64,000 nucleotides of DNA from Protopterus annectens (lineage: Eukaryota > Chordata > Ceratodontiformes > Protopteridae), in contig NC_056734.1 in NCBI RefSeq assembly GCF_019279795.1, positions 3,361,006 through 3,425,005 of the forward strand. The letters run 5' to 3'. The position numbers were made by a program, and so were the translations under genes. Below, piece by piece: positions 53,499 through 61,900 of this stretch. How positions within the stretch are numbered: the stretch's first letter is position 1; every line of letters begins with the position of its first letter. The notes beneath the pieces were generated by a model, which ran no database searches, was not told the origin of the DNA, and saw only the letters and a list, made by a program, of their open reading frames with translations.

Positions 53499-54078
53499 GG
53501 GTCTATATTAGAACACCGAACATTTAAAATGTTGAATGTTTTAATATCGACCCATTTTCAGTGAAAGCTGAAAATATCGAAGAAGCAGAAAACCAAATTC
53601 TTTCCTAGGGAAAGGATTCGGTTGTCCATTTCTGTTGCTTCAGTATTTTCAGCGCTCTGTTGGAAAGTTACGGGTCGGGTTCAGGTAAGTGTGCGATTGA
53701 GTGTGGGTTAGGTATGTGTTAGGTATGTGTGCAACTGTGTGGACATGAGGGTAGGGCGGGATAGGTGAGTTAGGGTTAGGGTGAGATGCGTGTGTGACAT
53801 TGACGGACCTTAGGATTAGGGTTTGGGTTAAGGTAAGTGGATAGTTAGTGGTGTGTGTATAGTTTAGTGTAGGGTTAGGTGTAAGATTTTAGGTGTGTGT
53901 GTGTGGATTGCTGTTTGTTTGGTGTGCTTGTGTTGTGTGTATGTGTTTTGGAACAGCAAAATTTTTCCCTAGGAAAAAATTCTCTGTTCTGAACGTTCGA
54001 TGTTTGGTATTTTCAATCGGTAGGGTTCGATATTAGAACACTCAACATTTTGAATGTTCGGTGTTCTAATATAGACCC
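53499..54078. mobile_element. 580-bp MITE-like element nested in the long-TIR element
   Basis: The ends GGGTCTATATTAGAACACCG (53499) and its inverted counterpart ending at 54078 match over about 50 bases. They are flanked by GATGCCAGA (53490-53498) and GATGCCATC (54079-54087), a likely 9-bp target duplication with two changed bases. The terminal repeats contain an internal palindrome (AACATTTAAAATGTT). The centre is G/T-rich with TTAGGG-like words and has no coding capacity. Confidence 0.82.
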
Positions 54079-54967
54079 GATGCCATCAGTGGTTGTTACG
54101 GGCCTGGGGACTAGAAGTCAGATGACAAGAAATGATGACATTCTGCAAGCTAGCCCAGCAGTAATATTTGAGGTATTAATTAGAGGTCTCTGAAAGAGAC
54201 ACAGCATTCTGTATTCTGCTTTGGACCTGACAAGAAGACCCATTCACACACATCTGCCTTGCTCTAATAGTAAGCTATAAGGGTGTAGTAATTCCTTTAG
54301 ATACAGTCAGGAATATAGCAAAACTAATGTAGATGTTTTTCTTTATTTGAGACTGTCCTGCGATGTTTTAAATATTTCCTGTAGTTTTTAACTCTGATGT
54401 CACTGTAATTATATACAGAGTATTTTCTTGTTTTTCTATTATCGTCTCATTGTGGCTGATCTCTCTAGAGATATTTAAGTTCTGAGAGTATTTGCATATT
54501 TACTTGGTGACACTGTGGGGCACTCCTAATATTAATAGCCTTCCTCTTGGTTAAACTACCATTTGTATTAACAGTAACACACAGTAAGATTGGACACCCT
54601 TTGCTAAGGGCTTTAAAGTAGCTGATAAGGAGCTGGCTTGTGGCAGTGATAACTACCTTGTAGTCTGGGCAAAAGGGGGCATAACTAGTAGACCTTTGCC
54701 AGCCTTTCCCAGGTGCGTGTGTGTAAATCAAACCTCAGTGTGTGTGTGTCAGCTATTTAGGCAGGGACACTAAACACTGGTTGGACAGAGGGTGCTGGAA
54801 GTCTTGGCTTGGCCACTCAGCTGGGATTTCAACTCTGTAGCTGTGCCAGTGGGGGAGTCTTATGGGGATCTGGAGAAAGAGAGGGAGAAACCAATCCCGG
54901 ACTAACTGTGTGCTCTTAAGGGAAATTGAGTTGCAATGGAGTTTACATATGTCATTGCAATATATTA

Positions 54968-55409
54968 CTAGCCCCTGAAGTAATTTAATTTCAGTACTTT
55001 TTCTAAAATTTACTAGACTAAAGTTATCCTCCTGTATTCCGGTTTCCACTGTTTAAATATATACATTTAGACAGCTACAATAGTGCATGTACATTTTTGT
55101 TCTATTCCAGCAGGGCACACTATGGTTACATTTTAAACAGCACTTTGCAAAAACCTTTCCAACACACACTTCTGTACCAGCAGTTTTGTATCCACTTGAC
55201 ATACAGTTCCAATACAGTTGTAATGCAAGCAACTTATATAAATCATTTTGGTATTCAACAATGACATATATTTACAAACTTCCAGATAGCTGTGCTGGCA
55301 GTATCTCCCTTTGTCACATTTCTGTATAAATCATGTTGATAGTCACAAATGACATAATTATTTACAAAATTCCAGATAGCTGTGCTGAGCAGCATCTCCT
55401 TTTATGACA
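54968..55409 (-). repeat. Right long terminal inverted repeat (about 440 bp)
   Basis: Reverse complement of the left arm, with the same two sub-units (TATTTACAAA at about 55269-55278 and 55350-55359). Differences from the left arm are scattered substitutions and small indels. Confidence 0.85.
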
Positions 55410-55500
55410 CCTTCACCAAATATTATCACCTTCCAACCTTCTGCAAGTCCAGAGCAGAGTTTTTCACTGCCATCTTACAGGGCATCCTTTTCTTTCTGTA
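55410..55500 (+). pseudogene. DIRS-D YR, C-terminal end
   Basis: TFTKYYHLPTFCKSRAEFFTAILQGILFF corresponds to TFTKHYNLPLYSRSRAGFASAVLQGIL of DIRS-B. The Tyr at the nucleophile position is retained (FTKYY). It ends at a TAA at about 55500. Confidence 0.8.
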
Positions 55501-55536
55501 AATATTCCATTCACCCTGTTTTCAGTTTTGAGAGTT

Positions 55537-55636
55537 AACCCATCATTTATGGCTGCAGCAGTGAAACATGAAAAACATAGTACAGTTGTATACACGTAAC
55601 ATAAATGTAGATGTTTGTGTGTATTCACTGTTGCAG
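55537..55636 (+). repeat. DIRS-D internal complementary region
   Basis: AACCCATCATTTATGGCTGC...AACAT|AGTACAG...CACTGTTGCAG. The join lies at 55578/55579. It has diverged from the actual left tip at 40467-40500 by several bases, as expected for an old copy. Confidence 0.8.
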
Positions 55637-55769
55637 TATTCTTTTCTTCCCGTCGTGCCCCATGGGATTGGGGTAGATATTCTTCTCTCGACTTCCAGGT
55701 TGTTCCCTCCTCCTGTGTACATACTCTGGAATTTCTGAGCTTAGGCCTTTGACCTTAGAGACCTGTTAG

Positions 55770-55970
55770 ACGGCCTCCTGTTGGGGGAAACAAAGCACTG
55801 AGGTTATGGCTCTGGCTAACTCCTTTTATACCCAGACATCCTGATGTAGGTCAGGACGTCCATCAGCTTCAAGAGGAGGAGAAATTTCTCTGGTAGTGGG
55901 GCTGGCCAAGGGCTTCCACAGCAGGAAATCCCATCGGTTATAACTGCAGTAGTAAGTGTACACAACTGTT
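55770..55970 (-). repeat. DIRS-D right inverted terminal repeat, shortened at the tip
   Basis: It contains GAGGTTATGGCTCTGGC, TTTTATACCC, and GGTTATAACTGCAGTAG before ACACAACTGT. Compared with the ICR, about 25 bases of the right tip are missing between CTGCAGTAGTAAGTGT and ACACAACTGT. Confidence 0.7.
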
Positions 55971-58690
55971 TCATTCAGAAACACGTATTTTCTTGCTCTG
56001 TTTTTACTGAATTTTTTTCTAATCCATCTGTCTGCCCTTTTAATATTAACTGTGTAAGGCTACATATTACTCCGCTGTTGTTCTAACCACACTGCAAAGC
56101 AAAGATAAGGTCTCAGCGATGTCAACAGTAATCACAAAACAACAATTTTCTTATTCGATGATGGGCAGATGTATTGAGTGTGTTTTTCCAAGATTATTCT
56201 GAACAGTCTAGACAGTGATACTTGCCATTTCTTTTTTATGGTCCTCATCTAAGCAAAAGTTTTCTTCCAGAGTCATCAGTGCAGACTTTGCTTATTAAAA
56301 AAAAAAGTTTTGTTTTCAGTGACTGACTCAGTCATGTCACCTGTGGCTGGCTATGGTCATGTGAAAACATCCTTATAGGTATAGGTGATAAGCGTGCCTA
56401 TGTTCAGGTCGGCCACACATTTTCTTCTAACCACATACAAAGTGAAAAACTATTTATATAAACATTACAAAGGAAATGAACAAAGATCGAGAACTTAAGC
56501 ACTTTTATGGACATCCTTCCAAATACTCTTCTGTAGCTGATCTACCACCATTAGCTTCCCACCTCCTGCTTGGGTGTAAAATGGATGAGTTTAAAAGTAT
56601 CAGCTTTTTTTTCCCTCAATCTAAAGCTCCCCAAATTGCTGTTTACATAGTATACAAATACTTGTACAGTTTATATTCATGCTGTGATTCAGAAAAATCT
56701 GGACAACCGTGGAGTTTGTATATGTAAGTAGAGAGAGTAAGGAAGCCCTCCAGATAGGGATGCAAGGAGGTTGTCCCCTAAAACATTTGGTCCTTTTCAA
56801 TGAGATGAACCTCAGACTTGTTTGAATCATCTTAAAGATTCTGTGAATTTACAACCAGTGAAGTGTAAAGGTGCCAGCAGCTATTAATCATCCCAAAACC
56901 AATTTAATGGGGTCACAGCTAGACCTAGGTTTGTAACTTTGTTATTAAATTTAAATGGTCAACCCTATCAAAAGCCATACTTATATGTAAGAAATTAACT
57001 TTGACCAGAAATGGATCATTCTCCTTTCAAAGCAGTGCTTAAAACTTCTGTTACTTGAAGGCTCTTTGCAACCCTGTTCCCACTGAGTGCAATACTCCTA
57101 TCAAATGCTAAGTACTACTTCTGTTCTTCAGCTGTATGTTCAAGTATTGCTGCAGGTGTATGTACTACATCTTATTAAAGCATCCTAAACAATAGCAGAA
57201 CAAAAAACTTTCTCATTTAGAAGCAGTAGATATTATTTTGAGACGTGAGGTTAGTTACATTTAGAAAGATGACATTTCACTATTTTGTGTATTATTCCAC
57301 AGTGTATTTTAAATTTGTATTTGATCCCAAAGCATGGCTGCAAAGATCATTGTGATCAAGTCACTAATTAAATATGAAAAAAAAGAAGCAAAAAAAAAAA
57401 TAAACAGTGAAGAGTACAAATGGTTGGGATTCAGGAATGGGTGCAGACACATTTATGAATGGTGGTTCTTTAGAACAAACTCATGAAAAAACTCCTGCAT
57501 GCCAACAGTGTGATTTCTTCAAATATATCTGGCATGTAAGCAGTTATAATAAAAAGGGATGGACCCAAAGCAACACTTTCATTGCCCAACCCATGACCAT
57601 ACTGAAACAGTCAGTATATAGTAATTTTGCTGTTATGGCATAAAACTCTGCTTGATTCACAGAAGAGAATAAAAACACAGCACAGCACAAAATTCACATA
57701 CCAAGAGAAAATAATATGCTTTAAGCTGCAGTAAGAGACCATGACACTTTTACATACCAGATGTACAGAGCTTCGTATTGGACTAAATTGCTACTGCAGC
57801 ACACAACTTCAGAGGGAGAATAAGGAATCAAACAACTTAGAAAAGAGCCACACACCTGCCTGGATATTGCAACTGTATGCTGTTAATCTGTAATTCTCCA
57901 CAGTTATCCAACCCACTCGTACCCAATATCTCAAACAAAGAAGGGAGAGAGATTTGGGTTTTACAGAACAGAATACAAGCACCATTCTGTTTGTGATAAT
58001 CACCTGGCCTCATGAGTATGTGGCTTACCTTAAATGTTTTGAACCCCACTTCTGGCTTTTTGTTAACTAATTATTATGAGCAACATTCCCGAAGTGGTTG
58101 TGGGGTATAAATTGCTCTAATGGTTATCCTCTGGACTATAGAGCCCTGCAGGACTCTGTATTGGCATTGCTGTTCATGGAGCACATGATGATGTTGAGGT
58201 AGGTATGGGTATTCGTCATCAGTCTTTGTTGATGATGAACTTTTCCTTTTCTGTAATCTGGAATCAGTGTATGACTTTACCAATCTGAAAGACTGCTTCG
58301 GATCTGCCATTTACTAGATGATAGAAAGCTGACTGAGGTTTAGACTTGGAAGGACTGAGGTAGTGCTGGTGCAGGCCACTGCTCATCTATCTCATCTTTT
58401 CTTCCTTCTTTGTCATCTATTTGGAAGGGGCGGGGGGCAGATAGGAATTTGTTTTACATGTGTGCTATATGAGCATGGTTCTTGATGGTTGACACTAAAG
58501 GAACAGATGTCTGCCGTCAGGAAGACTTATTTTCTTTTTAGGAATATTGCTCAGATCTATAGTCTCATTCCAGCATGAATCCTTACAGTGACAGTCTAGC
58601 CCACTGACATTATTTTCCAGTGTCCTTTAGTTCAGGTTATTGGGCAGTGACTTGACATTCCTGCAATGTGTGCAAGACTCCATGACATGA
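55971..58690. other. Unrecognised interval, probably NMD3 intron
   Basis: No conserved coding motif was recognised on either strand. Short open frames (56476-56727, 57407-57643, 58074-58310) show no family signature. An A-rich tract lies near 57377-57402. Confidence 0.4.
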
Positions 58691-59150
58691 TTGTTGGCTA
58701 ACTTGTCACATTTTATCTTTAAGATACTTGCACTGGATGCCAGTTTTGTCTTTAAGGTACTTGCTTTTATGTACCAGACCCCACGTGATATGGGTACTGC
58801 TTGTTTAACAGAGTTGCTAGTCCCTTTTCTCTGACATTGTGTCTTATGTCACTATTCAAGGGCTGTTCAAGGTCTCGTCTGGAAATGTCTGTCATGTCCC
58901 ATTTTGCCAAGTTTGTCCTAGATCTTTGGAATAGGTTGCTTTCCCTGATTTTGCATGTACAACTTTGAGGCCTCTTTCAAGAGTTCCATAAAGTACCTTC
59001 TGTACAGGAACGTCTTTTTATATCTATTGTAGAGTAGTGTTTCGGTTTTTGCATTTGCAGATTTATTTGTTTCACTGTGCTGTGTAGTTTCAGCTAAATT
59101 AAATCTGACCTGTCTGTTTTATAATTTGTTAAATGCTTATGAGCTGAGCA
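58690..59150 (+). pseudogene. Decayed LINE RT C-terminal remnant (L2/CR1-like)
   Basis: The plus strand around 58880-58990 reads RLEMSVMSHFAKFVLDLWNRLLSLIL, resembling the SVAAPxLWNSLP tail of L2/CR1 reverse transcriptases. Sequence before it (TPHVIWVLLV-type) fits the preceding part. The frame is broken, no tail was identified, and the assignment is tentative. Confidence 0.35.
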
Positions 59151-60576
59151 TTTAAATTGTTTTGCGTACACACACCAGTAGTTAAGATTGCAGCCATTAT
59201 GGGTATGAAATTATTGCCTGGTTTATTACAGACGGAGATACATGACAGTCCTGAAACTATTTGTTTAGGAAGCGGTACCTGAATGTTTTGCGTTCATGTA
59301 GTAAGCCCTTTTGTTTTTCCATAAGGCTGAAGTCTGCCCTAGAGCAGCCTTTGTATTCTACCACATCCAGCTTTTAGATATTTATTTGAACTTTTATGTT
59401 CATTCTGTTTTCTCCACTACTGAATATATGCTGCTAGCGTCAGTTGTACCTTGTATGTATGAGAGAGTTTTGTGGGTCTGGCAGCTGTCTCCTTTGATCA
59501 GTAGGGACTGAAAGGGAAAACATGCTAAAGCAGATGCTGTCTATTTGCCATTAGCTGTTTGTGTCATTTGCTTAAGTGATGGGAAGTCTTTTAAAAGCAG
59601 GCAGTAAGAATTTCACTAGGAATGGCTTAGGTTCCTGTTGCCTGTTTTTAAAGGTGTGCTTCCAGCAGATATTTGCACAAGTACATAGTCACTTAATTTA
59701 TACTTTCACTAAACATTGTGTATCTTAGACACATATTGCAGAAAGAAAGACATCTTTGACAGGGTTACTTTGCAAATGTCTTTGAAGTATGCCTTCATTT
59801 ATGTTTTTGTCTGTACTCCTGTACTTTTCTTCATTATAGGTACTGCATGTTAAAATATGCTGCAAGAACCCTTTTAAAGTAAGACAGTACAGCTGCATTT
59901 CATCTGTATTATAGTACTTACAGTTTAAGTAATCATAGTAGCACATGCTTGTGAGAGGTTCTTGCAAATGGAGCCATTACTCACTATCATTCTCTTTGCC
60001 TTCAAAAGGTTACCTACACGTGTCAAAGGGTCATGTAGTCCCCATTTTTATGTATTTGCTGATGGATAAGTTTCAAGTGGGATGAATGTTTTGTGGAATA
60101 AAGCATGTCATTTACTAGAGGAGTTAATTCATTTAGGGGAAGAGAACTTAAAATGGCAGCATGAAGCATATATCCTTAACCAGGTGCAAGTGGCTCATTC
60201 GGGGCAGATGGTGTGATATGCATAGAACATGACTTGGAACACTTCTGCCTCTTTCTGAAGTGATTGCTACTACAACCTTGAGTAATGTAAAATGCTTTAC
60301 TGCCTAGTTACTGTTAATGATCTAAATTGTGATTATCAAAATACATCCTGTCAGGTCCTCTCTGTTATTCGCCAGTTTGGTAAGCATTTCCCATGTCTAT
60401 ACATTTGATGATGTTTTATGGCTTCTTTATGTATAATACTGCCGTTACTGTACATGTTAGCAGTACACTGATTATGTTTGCGATTTCTTGGCTGCATGCC
60501 TTAAGTAGTAAGTTAACTAATGGAGTCCAGTTTAGAGCTGCATGTGAAATCTAATAAATTCTGCATTTGTCAACAG
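59151..60576. other. Intronic sequence upstream of the NMD3 exon
   Basis: No repeat or exon was recognised, apart from short open frames without motifs. A polypyrimidine-poor but acceptable acceptor region precedes the exon at 60577. Confidence 0.45.
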
Positions 60577-60694
60577 GACAGTATTGTGTGTTTGCCACAA
60601 AGACTGGCGCAGAGCTTGGGCAACATGAGTCAGATTTGTGTGTGCCTTCGAGTGACTAGTACCATCCATCTCATTGACCCTCGGACATTACAGA
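60577..60694 (+). CDS. NMD3: NMD3 internal exon (60S ribosomal export adaptor)
   Basis: The exon of 118 bases lies between TTTGTCAACAG (AG at 60575-60576) and GTAAGT (60695-60700). It encodes 39 residues plus one base. LAQSLGNMSQICVCLRVTS and IHLIDP match the mammalian NMD3 segment LAQSLGNMNQICVCIRVTS and IHLIDP almost exactly, with conservative changes. NMD3 binds the 60S subunit and links it to CRM1 for nuclear export. Start phase is 0 (GAC) and end phase is 1, so the next codon begins with A. No frameshift or stop is present, and the neighbouring exons were not seen in this window. It is the only clear host coding sequence here. Confidence 0.9.
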
Positions 60695-60724
60695 GTAAGT
60701 GAATGCATTCTCTCTCATTTAGTT

Positions 60725-60725
60725 A

Positions 60726-60782
<57 letters not shown>
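60725..60782. repeat. Poly-A followed by (AT)n
   Basis: About 19 A residues followed by about 20 AT repeats, 30 bases after the NMD3 splice donor. Confidence 0.97.
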
Positions 60783-60788
<6 letters not shown>

Positions 60789-61440
60789 GTTCCTCAAAGG
60801 AAAACAAAACATGTTTGCATCAGCAGAATGTAAAGCATTTCAAACCCAAACCATTTGTTTTTGCTATTGTAGCTTAGCACTTTGCCATTTAAAGGACACT
60901 TTTACCTCAGCTTCAAATTTCTGTTATCAGAAAGCATTAACCCACCCAAGAGTGCCACATAAGTATAGCTGCCTGTCTCGTGAGGCATAGATCTATGAAG
61001 CTCTTTTACCAAGATAAACAGAGTTCAAGTAATGCGTTGAGGGAGGGAGGAAGCAAGCAACTGTTGCCAGCTCACCCATCAGGGTAAAAAGAATTTTGCT
61101 TTCAGCTGACTAATCATTGTTTCACAAGTAGAGCCTTGTCCTACCAAAACGGCTGCACAGAGTCATTGGCTTTGAAATCCTGAACTGGCAAAGTTAGCCC
61201 TCATCTGTGTTTTTATAGGAGCATGCACAGCCAAAGGGAGGTTATGGCTTACCCAGCTGTGATACAGGTGCTCATGATAGCCCCCAGAGGTATGTTTGAG
61301 GCTGAAAAAAAAATAAACTGATCACTGAATGTTTGGTGATTGCTGCAGAATTCACTAAAATAAAATTAGTTGATGTCCTTGTAAGATTATAGTTGATGGT
61401 CAGCAGGTAAGAGGGTGGCATCAGAAAAAAAATAAAAAGG
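60783..61440. other. Intronic interval between NMD3 exon and DIRS-E
   Basis: No exon or repeat family was recognised. A-rich runs lie at about 61304-61314 and 61424-61436. The 5' boundary of DIRS-E may lie within the last 150 bases. Confidence 0.4.
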
Positions 61441-61900
61441 AAGTATAGATGTTAAGTTGTCAATCTCGCCTTCATTCTTGCTTGATGGGTTCGGAGCCGA
61501 TCCTCGGCTCCGACTCGGCACTTGCTAAGCTCGAGAGTCACTTTTACCAGCTCGAGGCAGCCCCATATCCCATGATGCAAGGCGGTAAGTACCCAGATCT
61601 CGTTTGCCGCTTCGCTGATGAGGTCCTCCTTTTACCAGCTCCTGGTAAGTGATTTATACATTACTGTTTTTGCCCCTTTTTCTTCTTAAACTTTAATTTT
61701 GATAGTTTTAGACTAGTTTTAGTCCCATTCTGACTAGAATTTCCCTATCTCCTTAAAACTTTTAGTCAGACCTTCTCCCATCCCATCCCCCCCCCCCCTT
61801 GTTAGGGTGTGTGTGTGTGTGTATGAGAGATTAGTCTTTTCCTCTTGGGATAATAATAATTTCTTGGACAGGTGTTGTGTGTGTGTGTGTTTTTTACACC
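61441..61900 (+). other. Presumed 5' leader of DIRS-E
   Basis: This precedes the long gag-like frame. It contains the hairpin CGGAGCCGATCCTCGGCTCCG (two arms at 61492-61500 and 61504-61512) and the segment TAAGTACCC (61586-61594), which resembles the conserved AAGTACCCC leader of DIRS-A/B/C. Two GGTAAGT words (61585, 61644) look like splice donors. C-run and GT-repeats lie at 61788-61824 and 61870-61891. No terminal repeat was identified. Confidence 0.4.

Larger units (their letters stand above)
52892..55409. mobile_element. Long-TIR element of unknown superfamily inside DIRS-D YR
   Basis: The ends TGTCATGAAAGGAGAT (52892) and, on the other strand, TGTCATAAAAGGAGAT (from 55409) are inverted. 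Similarity extends inward over about 420 bases each side. The flanks give candidate 5-bp duplications TCTTC (52887-52891) and CCTTC (55410-55414). Removing the element restores the HTFTK motif of the DIRS-D YR gene. No transposase was recognised, so it is a non-autonomous or foldback element. The TGT...ACA ends with a 4-5 bp duplication would fit Ginger-like elements, but this is only a suggestion. Confidence 0.75.
40467..55970 (+). mobile_element. DIRS-D, old DIRS copy with four nested insertions
   Basis: DIRS-D starts near 40467 (TGATCTTCCTG) with a left terminal repeat containing CACTGTTGCAGTCATAAC and ends near 55970 (ACACAACTGT). Its own sequence lies at 40467-41677, 41911-44730, 46481-46590, 52207-52891 and 55410-55970. 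The interruptions are a V-SINE, an L2 fragment, the complete DIRS-C, and a long-TIR element with an internal MITE. Each junction is placed by matching the surrounding protein or repeat with DIRS-A/B/C. All its genes are decayed. Confidence 0.85.

Noticed and set aside
53690..53945. A true chromosome end or telomere
   Set aside because: TTAGGG words are few and degenerate and lie inside a MITE with intact inverted ends on both sides.
61585..61890. A spliced leader intron of DIRS-E (GGTAAGT donors)
   Set aside because: Donor-like words exist but no convincing acceptor and branch point could be fixed without transcripts.
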